Positions 29,104 through 37,732 of a stretch of 64,000 bases of DNA are shown here, in pieces. How positions within the stretch are numbered: the stretch's first letter is position 1; each line of letters begins with the position of its first letter. Below the pieces are notes generated by a model. It saw nothing but the letters and a program-made list of their open reading frames with translations. It ran no database searches and was not told the DNA's origin. This stretch comes from Cystobacter ferrugineus (GTDB lineage: Bacteria > Myxococcota > Myxococcia > Myxococcales > Myxococcaceae). The translations under genes were made by a program, and so were the position numbers. Where the stretch lies: assembly GCF_001887355.1 (NCBI RefSeq), contig NZ_MPIN01000004.1:783733-847732 (forward strand), given 5' to 3'.

Positions 29104-30615
29104 ATGACGCGACAGGACCTGGTGGGTGGCGGCACGGACGAGGCACTGCTTGGCGGTGCGGAGGCGGAGCGGACGGGCACTCGAGGGCCCGGCGAAGGAA
29201 TCGGGTACTTCGCCCGCTTCGGCGTCACCGAGACGCTCATCCGCGAGACGCTCGCCGCGGCGCTCTCTCGCGGCGGGGACTACAGCGACTTGTTCTTCCA
29301 GCACCGTGTCTCCACCTCCATGTCGCTGGAGGACGGCGCGGTGAACCGGGCGTTCACCACCGTGGAGCTCGGGGTCGGGGTGCGCGTCATCAAGGGAGAC
29401 CAGACGGGCTACGCCTACACCGAGGAGCTGTCGCTGGAGGCGATGCGCAGCGCCGCGCGCACGGCGGCGGCGATCGCGGATGGGCCCTCGCGCGCCAGCC
29501 CCCAGCACTTCCACGTCTTCAAGGATCTTCCCCGGCGCTACGTGCTCCAGGCCGGCTGGGACGCGGTGCGCCCCGAGCAGAAGCTGCCCATCCTCGAGGG
29601 GCTCAACACGGCGGCCTTCCAGGCCGACACGCGCGTGGCCAAGGTGAGCCTGTCCTTCTCGGATGAGCATGGCGCGGTGCTCGTGGCCGACAGCACCGGG
29701 CGCATCGTCGAGGACCTGCAGCCGATGACGAGCCTCTACCTGTCGTGTGTGGCCGAGCAGAACGGCAAGCGCGAGCAGAACGCGTACGGCGTCGCCGGCC
29801 GCGCGGGGCTGGACTTCTACTCGCGCGACCGGCTGGACCGGATCGTCCGCGAGGCGGTGGCGCGCACCACCATCCTGTTCGACTCCGTGCAGCCGCCGGC
29901 CGGGGAGATGCCGGTGGTGCTCGCCGCGGGCTCCTCGGGAATCCTCCTGCACGAGGCCATCGGCCACGGCATGGAGGCCGACTTCAACCGCAAGGGCACG
30001 TCCATCTACGCGGACAAGCTCAACAAGCCCATCGCCCACCCCTTCGTGAACATCGTCGACGACGGCACGAACGAGTACGCGCGCGGCGCCATCAACGTGG
30101 ACGACGAGGGCAACGTGCCGGGCAAGACGATGCTCGTGGAGAATGGCGTGCTCACCACCTTCCTCCACGACTCCATCTCCGCGCGCCACTACAAGGTGAA
30201 GCCCACGGGCAATGGCCGGCGCGAGAGCTACCGCCACGCGCCCCTGCCGCGCATGCGCTCCACGTACATGCTGCCGGGGCCCCACACGCCCGACGAGATC
30301 ATCGCCTCGGTGAAGAAGGGCATCTACTGCTCCAACTTCACCAACGGCCAGGTGAACATCGGCGCCGGCGACTTCACCTTCTACGTGAAGAACGGCTACC
30401 TCATCGAGGACGGCAAGCTCACGCGCCCCATCAAGGACGTGAACATCATTGGCAACGGGCCCAAGGTCCTGGAGAAGGTGGACATGGTCGCCAATGATCT
30501 CGTCATCGACGAGGGCGGCTGGACGTGCGGCAAGGATGGACAGGGCGTGCCCGTGTCCCAGGGCATCCCCACCGTCCGGGTCGCGTCCATCACCGTGGGC
30601 GGGCGCAACGCGTGA
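29104..30615 (+). CDS. tldD: TldD, metalloprotease subunit
   Basis: 503 residues. Catalytic subunit of the TldD/TldE heterodimeric metalloprotease, which degrades unstructured peptides and matures some peptide natural products and antitoxins. The zinc motif is HEAIGH (H283, E284, H288) in SSGILLHEAIGHGMEADF. Other blocks: GGDYSDLFFQHR with SMSLEDGAV, and the C-terminal SNFTNGQVNIGAGDF. Compared with usual TldD the N-terminus carries an extra stretch of about 35 Gly/Thr/Glu-rich residues (GGGTDEALLGGAEAERTGTR), so a start further in is possible. The partner tldE begins 11 bp after the stop. Confidence 0.95.
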   Translation: MTRQDLVGGGTDEALLGGAEAERTGTRGPGEGIGYFARFGVTETLIRETLAAALSRGGDYSDLFFQHRVSTSMSLEDGAVNRAFTTVELGVGVRVIKGDQTGYAYTEELSLEAMRSAARTAAAIADGPSRASPQHFHVFKDLPRRYVLQAGWDAVRPEQKLPILEGLNTAAFQADTRVAKVSLSFSDEHGAVLVADSTGRIVEDLQPMTSLYLSCVAEQNGKREQNAYGVAGRAGLDFYSRDRLDRIVREAVARTTILFDSVQPPAGEMPVVLAAGSSGILLHEAIGHGMEADFNRKGTSIYADKLNKPIAHPFVNIVDDGTNEYARGAINVDDEGNVPGKTMLVENGVLTTFLHDSISARHYKVKPTGNGRRESYRHAPLPRMRSTYMLPGPHTPDEIIASVKKGIYCSNFTNGQVNIGAGDFTFYVKNGYLIEDGKLTRPIKDVNIIGNGPKVLEKVDMVANDLVIDEGGWTCGKDGQGVPVSQGIPTVRVASITVGGRNA

Positions 30616-30626
30616 AAGAGGCCGGC

Positions 30627-31964
30627 ATGAGCACGACGAACAGCACGAGTCTGGAAGAGACGGCGCGGCGAGCGGTGGACCTGGCACGCCGGCACGGGGC
30701 CAACGAGGCCTCGGCCACCGCGGGCCGCATGCGCGAGCTGGAAGTGCAGTGGCGCGATGGCCGCGTGGAGAAGGTCTCCGAGGCGACCACCCGCGGCCTG
30801 TCGCTCCAGCTCTTCGTCGAGGGGCGCTACTCCGCCGTCTCCACGAGTGACCTGCGTCCCGAGGCGCTCGAGCGCTTCATCTCCGACTCCATCGCGATGA
30901 CGCGGGTCCTCACGCCGGACGAGCACCGCCGTCTTCCCGAGCCCGAGTTCTACGCGGGGCGCGCCAGCCTGGATCTGATGATCGAGGATCCGCGCCAGGC
31001 GCAGCTCTCCGCCGAGGAGCGTCAGCGCTTCGCCCGGGAGCTGGAGGAAGGTGCCCGCTCGGCGGATACCAAGGGGGCCATCCTCTCGGTGACCACGGGC
31101 TTCGGCGATCTGTCTCGCGAGGTGTTCCGCGTCACCTCCAATGGCTTCGAGGGCGGCTCGCGCTCCACGCAGTTCGCCGCCTCCGCGGAGGTGAGCGTGC
31201 AGGATCCGGATGGGCGCCGCCCGGAAGAGGGGGACTCCGGCTTCTCGCGCTTCTTCGAGGACCTGCCCTCGGCGACCGCCCTGGGACGCCGTGCCGGAGA
31301 GCGGGCCCTGGGCCGCATCGGCTCGGTGAAGGGCGCGTCGGCGGTGTTGCCCATGGCCGTCGACAACAAGGCCGCGGGCCGGCTCGTGTCGATGCTCCTC
31401 TCGTCGATGGTGGGCTCGGCCATCCAGCAGAAGCGCTCGTTCCTCGATGGGAAGCTGGGCCAGCAGGTAGGCAGCACGCTGCTGTCCATCTCCGATGACC
31501 CGCACCTGAAGCGGGGACTCGGCTCGCGCCTGTTCGACGGCGAGGGCATCACCTCCCGCCCGATGGCGCTGTTCGAGGAGGGCGTGCTACGCACGTACTT
31601 CATCGACAGCTACTACGCCCGCAAGCTCCAGACGCGTCCGACGACGGGAGGCCCCTCCAACCTCTCCTGGAAGCTGGGGACGAAGGATCGGGCGGGGCTG
31701 TTGGCGGACCTGGGCGAGGGCATCCTCGTGACGGGCTTCCTCGGGGGCAATTCGAGCGCCCTCACCGGCGACTTCTCGCTCGGCATCCAGGGCTTCCGCG
31801 TGCGCGGGGGACAGCTCGCCGAGCCCATCAGCGAGATGAACATCTCCGGCAACCAGTTGGACCTGTGGAAGCGGCTGGTGGCCGTGGGCAATGAGCCCTA
31901 CCGCTACAGCACCTCGCGCACCCCCACGCTCGTCTTCGAGGGCGTGCAGTTCGCGGGCACGTAG
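30627..31964 (+). CDS. pmbA: TldE/PmbA, metalloprotease partner subunit
   Basis: 445 residues. Non-catalytic half of the TldD/TldE complex; as expected it lacks HExxxH. N-terminal RHGANEASATAGRMRELEVQWRDG type strand set and the C-terminal GNSSALTGDFSLGIQGFRV are family blocks, along with VTGFLGG. The ATG at 30627 has GAGG 5 nt upstream. A GTG at 30612 that overlaps the tldD stop is the alternative and would couple translation. No small precursor-peptide gene was seen nearby. Confidence 0.94.
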   Translation: MSTTNSTSLEETARRAVDLARRHGANEASATAGRMRELEVQWRDGRVEKVSEATTRGLSLQLFVEGRYSAVSTSDLRPEALERFISDSIAMTRVLTPDEHRRLPEPEFYAGRASLDLMIEDPRQAQLSAEERQRFARELEEGARSADTKGAILSVTTGFGDLSREVFRVTSNGFEGGSRSTQFAASAEVSVQDPDGRRPEEGDSGFSRFFEDLPSATALGRRAGERALGRIGSVKGASAVLPMAVDNKAAGRLVSMLLSSMVGSAIQQKRSFLDGKLGQQVGSTLLSISDDPHLKRGLGSRLFDGEGITSRPMALFEEGVLRTYFIDSYYARKLQTRPTTGGPSNLSWKLGTKDRAGLLADLGEGILVTGFLGGNSSALTGDFSLGIQGFRVRGGQLAEPISEMNISGNQLDLWKRLVAVGNEPYRYSTSRTPTLVFEGVQFAGT

Positions 31965-31976
31965 CCACCCGGGCCC

Positions 31977-32348
31977 TCATGCGGGCTCGATGAAGTTCAA
32001 CCGGTAGCCGTCGGGATCCGCGAGGACGATTTCCCGCGTGTGCCACGGCTGCCGGGTGGGGCCATCCACGCTCACCCCGAGCGCCTGGGCGCGCGCGGCC
32101 ACTTCCTCCACGCCCAGGGCGCCCACCCGGATGCCGATCAGCACGCCCGCGCCCCGGCGGCCCTCCACCCCCAGCACCGCGGGCGCCTTGACCAGGAACA
32201 CCTCGGCCTGGTTCTCCCACCGCAACTGGAGGAAGGGGGGATCCGAGCGCAGCCGCTTGAAGCCGAGGGCCTCGTAGAAGGCCGCGGAGCGCTCGACATC
32301 CGAGACGAGCAGCTTCACGAAGGACGACAGGACGTGTTCAGTCTCCAT
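31977..32348 (-). CDS. VOC (glyoxalase/bleomycin-resistance) superfamily protein
   Basis: 123 residues, a single VOC unit made of two beta-alpha-beta-beta-beta modules. The N-terminal SSFVKLLVSDVERSAAFYEALGF and C-terminal TREIVLADPDGYRLNFIEPA are typical. The Glu near the C-terminus is a normal metal ligand; others cannot be assigned with confidence, so enzyme or binding role is open. The ATG at 32348 was chosen over one at 32366 because it is closer to the domain. Convergent with tldE by 12 bp. Confidence 0.85.
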   Translation of the reverse strand: METEHVLSSFVKLLVSDVERSAAFYEALGFKRLRSDPPFLQLRWENQAEVFLVKAPAVLGVEGRRGAGVLIGIRVGALGVEEVAARAQALGVSVDGPTRQPWHTREIVLADPDGYRLNFIEPA

Positions 32349-32393
32349 GCGCGCCGTCTGTATCATGCACGGCGCGCGGGAGGCCCCTCGGCT

Positions 32394-35054
32394 TCAGCGC
32401 TTGGCGCAGTAGCCGAAGTTCGTGCTCTCCCCCGCCTCGAGCTCTCTGTTCCAGGACTCACCCGTGAACGTGACCACGCTGCCGGACGCGGAGGCGTAGG
32501 AGCTCCAGGCGTTCGTCAGGGTGCCCACGATCGTGATGGAGACCCGCCAGGTGACCGTGCTCGTGCCCTTGTTCGTCAGCTTGACGTTGTTGCAGTAGCC
32601 CGTTCCCCAGTCGCTCTGGACGTTCTGGGTGATCTGGATGCCGCCCGCGGGAGGAGGGGTGCCCGCGTCGGTGCTCGTGCCTCCGTCAGGAGGACGCGTG
32701 CCACCGTCGGTGGTGCCCGTGCCACCGTCGGTGGTGCCCGTGCCACCGTCGGTGGTGCCCGTGCCGCCGTCAGGGGGGCGCGTGCCGCCGTCGGTGGTGC
32801 CCGAGCCGCCATCGGTGGTACCCGAGCCGCCATCGGTGGTACCCGTGCCGCCATCCGTGGACGGAGGGGGCGGTTCCGAGTCCTCCGCGCCCCAACGCTG
32901 GGTGAAGCGGGGCAACTGGGTCACGGAGACGAGCAGCTCCGGAATGCTCAAGGAGCTCTGGCGGAAGCGCTTCGTGAGTTGGCTGGCGGCGCAGGAGTTC
33001 TCCTCGCCCGACACGCCGTAGGCGAAACGCAGCCACTGCAGGGAGAAGCAGTCCGCCACGTCCGGGCTGCTCGCGAGCTTCAGCTGGAGCCCATCCACGC
33101 CCACGAAGGTGCCCTGGGTCGACTTGGAGGCGAGGATCTCGCCGCTCGCGTCCACCAGGTTGCCGTTGGCCATGGTCGGCTTGTAGCGGCCCACGCTGTC
33201 GAACTGTTCGAAGCCGAAGCCGATGGGGTCCATCAACTGGTGGCACGTCGAGCAGGCCGCGTTGCGCGAGTGCTCCCGGAAGCGCTCCCGGTTCGTCTGC
33301 TCCGTCCCCGTATCACCCAGCTCGAGATCCAACCCCGGCGGCGCGGGCGGGAGCGGCTGGCACAGCAGGCGCTCGCGCACGAGCTTGCCGCGGCGCACGG
33401 GAGAGGCGGCCTGCGGCGTGGCCTGCGCGGCGAGGATGCCGCCATGGGTGAGGAGCCCACCGCGCCCCGTGCCCCTCAGCGACCACATGTTCGCCCCGCT
33501 GGGCGAGGTCGTCCCGCCCACGGGAATGGTCAGTCCGTAGAACGTCGCCAGCGTGTCCGAGGCGAACGTGTAGTCCGAGGAGAACAGCTCGGAGAGCTGG
33601 CCGCTGCCCTGGCGCACGATGTGATCGAACAGCTCCAGCGTCTCCGTCTTCATCGCCGTGCGCAGCTCGGGGCTGAAGTTGGCGAGGACCAGGGGATCCT
33701 TCTGCACCTGATCCACCCGCTCCAGCTCCATCCACTGGCTCACGAAGTGATTGAGCAGCGGACGGCTCCGGGGCGAAGCGAGCATCCGGCGCGCCTCGGC
33801 GGCGATCTGCTCCGGCGTGTGCAACTGGCCCTGCTTCGCCTTGGCGAAGAGCACCGCGTCCGGCATCGAGCCCCAGAAGAGGTACGACAGCTCCGAGGCC
33901 ACCTCGTAGTCCGTGAGCGCGTACCGCCCGCCGCCCTGGTGCACGCCCAGCTCGGAGCGGTAGAGGAAGTTGGGCGACAGGAGCATGGCGGTGGTCACCG
34001 CCTTGAGGCCCTCGTTGTAGCCCTCCTCCGCCGACACCTTCGTGTAGAGCGCCAGGTAGCGCGTGCGCTCCGTGTCCGTCAGCGGCGCCCGGAAGGCGCG
34101 CGCGCCGAAGTCCTGGATGAACTGAAGCGCGCAAGCCGTGTTCGCCGAGCACGAGACATGCCGGGGCAGCTTCTCCAAGACGGCCGCGGCGGCCTGCTCG
34201 GAGGCGGCGAGGAGCTTGTCGGTGAGCAGCTGACCCACGGCGCGGGCCGCCGCGTCGTTGTCGAAGCCGTTGGCCACTTCCTCCGCGGGCAGGGCCTGAC
34301 CCCACGTGGAGGGCTCGTCCAGGTAGAGCAGGTCGGTGAGGGTGTTGTCGTACTCGAAGCGCGTGAGCATGCGCAGCTGCCGCCTGGCGGTGGGATCGAG
34401 CTCATCCGCCGGGCAGACCTCTGGCGTGGGCGGCTCGGAGTCGCAGGATCCGGGCACGCCCTGGACGCGCTGGGTGAAGCGCAGGAAGTCCGCGTAGAGC
34501 GCGCTGTCCGGATTCAGCAGCTTGCCGCCGGCATGGCCCAGGGGATGCTGGCCCGAGGGCTTGAGCAACAGCAGCGAGGCGCCGTCGTACTGCAGGCGCG
34601 CGACCGCCCGCACCGTGTTGAAGTTGTCCTCCTCCGCGCCGGGCTGTCCCTCGGGGGTGAGCACCAGTCGCGTACTCCTCGCGATTCCCCCGGCGTTGTG
34701 GCAGGCGATGCACTGCGAGGACATCACCGGCTCCCACAGCCGGGTGCGGAAGAACTCCGCGTCATCCGGGCAGCCCGTCGGATCCGTGGGGTCCGTCGGG
34801 TTGGTCGGATCCGTGGGGTCCGTCGGGTCGGTTGGGTCCGTCGGTTTGGTCGGATCCGTGGGGTCCGTCGGGTCGGTTGGGTCCGTCGGATTCGAGGGAT
34901 TCGACGGATCCTCTCCGCCCTGCTGGGGAGGAGGTGGCCAGGACGGCCCTCCCGTGGAGGGAATGTGCTCATCGGGCGGGGCCAGAGGAGCATTCCCACA
35001 GGCGAGGGAAGAGGCGAGGGCGCCAAGGGCAACGAGGTGCCGGAAGGTCAGCAC
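32394..35054 (-). CDS. DUF1592-family cytochrome-like lipoprotein with CBM2-like C-terminus
   Basis: 886 residues. Lipoprotein signal ending LASSLAC (C19). An Asn/Asp-Pro-Thr repeat linker covers residues 50-93. A PSCyt1-like domain with haem motif CIACH (C115-H119) follows, then DUF1587/DUF1592-type blocks (LTRFEYDNTLTDLLYLDEP; YRSELGVHQ, LSYLFWGSMPD), DUF1588 with a second CxxCH (CSTCHQLMDPIGFGFEQFD, about 600) and DUF1585. Residues about 728-804 are Thr-Asp-Gly-Gly repeats. The final 80 residues (GIQITQNVQSDWGTGYCNNV to FGYCAKR) resemble a carbohydrate-binding CBM2 with its paired cysteines. It follows the DUF1552 gene after 54 bp in the same direction. Surface-anchored redox protein is inference; function unknown. 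Confidence 0.88.
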   Translation of the reverse strand: MLTFRHLVALGALASSLACGNAPLAPPDEHIPSTGGPSWPPPPQQGGEDPSNPSNPTDPTDPTDPTDPTKPTDPTDPTDPTDPTNPTDPTDPTGCPDDAEFFRTRLWEPVMSSQCIACHNAGGIARSTRLVLTPEGQPGAEEDNFNTVRAVARLQYDGASLLLLKPSGQHPLGHAGGKLLNPDSALYADFLRFTQRVQGVPGSCDSEPPTPEVCPADELDPTARRQLRMLTRFEYDNTLTDLLYLDEPSTWGQALPAEEVANGFDNDAAARAVGQLLTDKLLAASEQAAAAVLEKLPRHVSCSANTACALQFIQDFGARAFRAPLTDTERTRYLALYTKVSAEEGYNEGLKAVTTAMLLSPNFLYRSELGVHQGGGRYALTDYEVASELSYLFWGSMPDAVLFAKAKQGQLHTPEQIAAEARRMLASPRSRPLLNHFVSQWMELERVDQVQKDPLVLANFSPELRTAMKTETLELFDHIVRQGSGQLSELFSSDYTFASDTLATFYGLTIPVGGTTSPSGANMWSLRGTGRGGLLTHGGILAAQATPQAASPVRRGKLVRERLLCQPLPPAPPGLDLELGDTGTEQTNRERFREHSRNAACSTCHQLMDPIGFGFEQFDSVGRYKPTMANGNLVDASGEILASKSTQGTFVGVDGLQLKLASSPDVADCFSLQWLRFAYGVSGEENSCAASQLTKRFRQSSLSIPELLVSVTQLPRFTQRWGAEDSEPPPPSTDGGTGTTDGGSGTTDGGSGTTDGGTRPPDGGTGTTDGGTGTTDGGTGTTDGGTRPPDGGTSTDAGTPPPAGGIQITQNVQSDWGTGYCNNVKLTNKGTSTVTWRVSITIVGTLTNAWSSYASASGSVVTFTGESWNRELEAGESTNFGYCAKR
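32678..32861 (-). repeat. 21-bp tandem repeat array (TDGGTGT linker)
   Basis: Nearly nine copies of a 21-bp unit, three of them identical (from about 32698 to 32760), the rest with a few changes. They code the seven-residue unit TDGGTGT and its variants GGSGTTD and GGTRPPD inside the DUF1592 protein, just before the CBM2-like domain. Inter-domain linker; copy number is likely variable. Confidence 0.85.
34801..34889 (-). repeat. Perfect 44-bp tandem duplication within a PTDPT array
   Basis: Bases 34801-34844 and 34846-34889 are identical, offset by 45 bp (15 residues), inside a wider 9-bp-periodic array (34776-34907) coding Pro-Thr-Asp repeats. This is the N-terminal linker of the DUF1592 lipoprotein. 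Perfect identity indicates recent slippage or recombination. Confidence 0.85.
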
Positions 35055-35108
35055 GGGTCCACCTGCGGAGGAGTGGGGAGGGGGAGAAGCGGGAGAGGGG
35101 AGCGGGGG

Positions 35109-36407
35109 TCAGACGAGCCCGTCGAGCGGGCCGGTGGAGCGCGAGGCGTCGCCGAAGGTGTCGAGCGTGAGGCCCATGCCCTGGCAGACCGAGGTGAGCA
35201 GCTTCTGGTGCGGCGCGCTGCTGTAGCGCAGGTAGCGCCCGAAGCGGAACGGCGTCCCCGAGCCCCCGGCGAGGATGAAGGGCACCGAGCGGCAGGTGTG
35301 CAGCCGGCTGTCCCCGAGCTCCTTGGCCCAGACCACGATCGTGGAGTCGAGCAGCGTGCCCCCCGTGGTGCTCGAGAGATCCGGGCGGGCCTGGAGCGCG
35401 TCGATCAGATAGGCGAACTGCTCGGCGAACCAGCGCTCGCACTTGACGAAGCTCGCGACGCCCGCCGTGTTCGAGTCCACCTTGTGCGACAGCTCGTGGT
35501 GGGCTTCCGAGGCCCCCGCCCAGGTGAAGACCTGGGGGGCGATGGTGTGGGCCCACTGCAGGGAGGCCACGCGCGTCATGCCGCAGGCGAGCGCGTTCAC
35601 CAGCAGATCCATCTGCATCTTCCCCACCGTGGGGAAGTTGGCGTTGGCCTTGGCATCGATGATCGCGGGAGCCTGGCCCGGCGAGCATGCGGTGGTGCTG
35701 GCCGCCGCCAGGGCCTGTTCCGTCTGGCGCAGGGCCTCGATGTGCTGCTCGAGCTTGATCCTCTCCTCCGAGCCCACCTGCGTGGACAGGGCCGAGAGAT
35801 CGGTGCGCGCCACGTCCAGCATGCTCTTGCGGCGGCGCAGCAGCCTTTCCGCCTCGCCCGAGGAGCTCCCGGCCGTGCCGAAGAGGCGCTGGTAGGCATT
35901 GAGCGGCACGTCCTCGGGGGACACGAAGACGCCCGGCGCCGAATAGGACATGCGCGTGGAGCGCGAGGAGCCCCAGAGACTCGTCTGGACACCGAACTCC
36001 AGCGACTTGAAGCGCGAGCCCTGGCCCAGCTTGTTCGCGATATACTGGTCGATGGACATGCCCGCGGTGGCGCTGCTCGCCGTGCCGCTGCCGGTGAGCA
36101 TGTGGGCCATGCCCGGATCGTGGTTGTCCGCCCCCACGAAATCGAGCCCATCACAGACGAGCAGCTTGGAGCGCAGCCGGTTGAGGGGCTCGAGAATGCT
36201 GCCCGCGGCGAACGTGAAGCTCGTTTCGGTGCCCGTGGGCCGCCAATGCTTGTGCACCGTGCCATTGGGCGTGAAGAAGACGATGAGCCTCTTGGCCACG
36301 GTGGGAGTCGCCGCCTGGGCCTCGCCATTGAGCAGCCGTACCAGGGGTGACGCCAGCAGGGTGGCGCCAATTCCCGCAGTGAATTGCCTTCGCCCCAATC
36401 GCCTCAT
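35109..36407 (-). CDS. Tat-exported DUF1552 protein
   Basis: 432 residues. Tat-type signal (MRRLGRRQFTAGIGATLLAS), then the DUF1552 fold with FTPNGTVHKHWRPTG, VCDGLDFVGADNHDPGMAH, SIDQYIANKLG, LEFGVQTS and AHTIAPQVFTWAGASEAHHELSHK. Such proteins resemble sulfatase/alkaline-phosphatase-like or DUF1501 folds but no activity is known. They are almost always beside a DUF1592 gene, as here. The ATG at 36407 was chosen for the Tat signal. Export by Tat implies folding, perhaps with a cofactor, before crossing the membrane. Confidence 0.88.
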   Translation of the reverse strand: MRRLGRRQFTAGIGATLLASPLVRLLNGEAQAATPTVAKRLIVFFTPNGTVHKHWRPTGTETSFTFAAGSILEPLNRLRSKLLVCDGLDFVGADNHDPGMAHMLTGSGTASSATAGMSIDQYIANKLGQGSRFKSLEFGVQTSLWGSSRSTRMSYSAPGVFVSPEDVPLNAYQRLFGTAGSSSGEAERLLRRRKSMLDVARTDLSALSTQVGSEERIKLEQHIEALRQTEQALAAASTTACSPGQAPAIIDAKANANFPTVGKMQMDLLVNALACGMTRVASLQWAHTIAPQVFTWAGASEAHHELSHKVDSNTAGVASFVKCERWFAEQFAYLIDALQARPDLSSTTGGTLLDSTIVVWAKELGDSRLHTCRSVPFILAGGSGTPFRFGRYLRYSSAPHQKLLTSVCQGMGLTLDTFGDASRSTGPLDGLV

Positions 36408-36543
36408 CGCACCGACTCCATCCGTCACTGCGTGGTTACAGCTCGTGGGTCTTCCGGCCAGGTCCGACGTCAATCCCTCTCCCGGAAGTCGGGCCTGACG
36501 AGGCGGTGTGGACTCCCCTCTAGTCGGGCCTTGCTCCGATTGA

Positions 36544-36572
36544 TAACTAATAAAACCTGACGGTTCTGTCCA
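36544..36572 (-). promoter_or_regulatory. Candidate promoter of the DUF1552-DUF1592 operon
   Basis: On the minus strand TGGACA (36572-36567), 17 nt, then TAGTTA (36549-36544), within a distinctly AT-rich patch (about 36535-36570) of the 275-bp gap. Leader of about 130 nt to the ATG at 36407. Match is weak and by eye. The rest of the gap shows no gene. Confidence 0.3.
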
Positions 36573-36682
36573 TGAGTCATCTCAGACATGCCTGGAGTGG
36601 CAACGGACCCAGGTAGGAAAGGCAGCTCCCGATGACTACGTGGCAATCTCATACAAATACAGTCCCGCCGGATAAATCCTTC

Positions 36683-37732
36683 TCAGCCGTTCAGGGCATC
36701 CAGCCGCGAGAGCACCGCGGGCACATCGCCGCGCGGCACTCCGTGACAGGACAGAAAACCCGAGGCCCGGTCCGTGGCGATGATGGGGATGCCCCTGGCC
36801 GCCGCGAGCGCCAGTTCCGCCGGATAGCTCTCGCACCAGGACAGGGCCAGCACGGCGTCCACACCATGAAGGCCGCGCTGAACGTGCGCCGTCACCTGGG
36901 TGAGCCGGGGATGTCCGAGCTCCCGGAGGTTCGTGCCTTCCGTGGGCCGTACCCACAGCCGCCATTGGGGGCGTGCGTCAAGGACTGCCAGTGCCTCGCG
37001 CAATCCACTCCGGGCCAGGGCGGGACCGGCGAGCAGGGCCACCCGCTCCGCGCCCTTCGGAGCCTGGGGAGATGGGGGCGCGGACTCCGTGAGCACGCGC
37101 AACTCGCGCAGCCGCTCCCGCGCGCAGCCGCCGGCCACCAGGTGCTCGCGCAGGAACTCGCCGCGCACCCAGATTTCATCCGCCAGCACGCGCTCCGCTT
37201 CCTGCCGGGCCACGTCCGCCGCGCGCGCCCGGTGGTTGCGCAGGAAGGCCTCTTCCGGGTGATGGCTCGCCGCGTCGTCCAGGTCGGCGTGCAATTGCCT
37301 CAGTGAGGGCACATCCTCCACCAACACACACCGTGCTCCTCGGCGGCGGGCCACCGCGAAGATTTCGCGTGCGCACAAGGAGGGCGCGACCACCGTCTCC
37401 ACCCGCGCCGGGAGCAGGGGCGCCACGGTGCGCGCCACCCACTCGCGCAGCAGGAAGCGGGACGAGAAGGTCGCCGCCGCCGTGCGTCCGCTCCACCTCA
37501 TCCCCGCCTCCACGGCCCACCACCCCGGCAGCCCCCACACCCGGTGGTTCCCGGCCTCCGGGACCGTTCGCCTCCGCCACGCCGCGCGGAGCCGGGAGGG
37601 CAGCGCATCCCACCGCTCGGGGCCTTCTGGCAGGGACCACGGCGCGAGCACCTGTGCCGGAGGGCCCTCCTCCAGAAGAGAGGACAGCCGCGGCAACCAC
37701 GGCGCGGGCTCCGGGGCGATGACGAGCCTCAT
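36683..37732 (-). CDS. Glycosyltransferase-like protein (GT-B fold, GT4-like)
   Basis: 349 residues, cytosolic. It lacks a clear family name, but the pattern fits a GT-B enzyme. An N-terminal domain has VETVVAPSLCAREIFAVARRRGA. The segment AERVLADEIWVRGEFLREHL followed by VAGGCARERL echoes the donor-side hinge of GT4 proteins. The C-terminal domain has VALLAGPALARSG, DAVLALSWCESYPAELALAA and ARGIPIIATDRASG, where an acidic residue of the usual EGFG pattern is CESY. The start overlaps the VanW stop by 4 nt, so both are coupled. Likely an envelope-sugar transferase; substrate unknown. Confidence 0.6.
   Translation of the reverse strand: MRLVIAPEPAPWLPRLSSLLEEGPPAQVLAPWSLPEGPERWDALPSRLRAAWRRRTVPEAGNHRVWGLPGWWAVEAGMRWSGRTAAATFSSRFLLREWVARTVAPLLPARVETVVAPSLCAREIFAVARRRGARCVLVEDVPSLRQLHADLDDAASHHPEEAFLRNHRARAADVARQEAERVLADEIWVRGEFLREHLVAGGCARERLRELRVLTESAPPSPQAPKGAERVALLAGPALARSGLREALAVLDARPQWRLWVRPTEGTNLRELGHPRLTQVTAHVQRGLHGVDAVLALSWCESYPAELALAAARGIPIIATDRASGFLSCHGVPRGDVPAVLSRLDALNG

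Noticed and set aside
32678-32861. 21-bp repeat array considered as CRISPR
   Set aside because: Units are contiguous without spacers and in frame with a coding region. It is a coding tandem repeat.
32040-36350. A plus-strand open frame of more than 1400 codons opposite the DUF1592/DUF1552 genes
   Set aside because: Antisense artefact. Its product is Arg/Gly/His-rich, whereas the minus-strand frames carry signal peptides, CxxCH and domain motifs.
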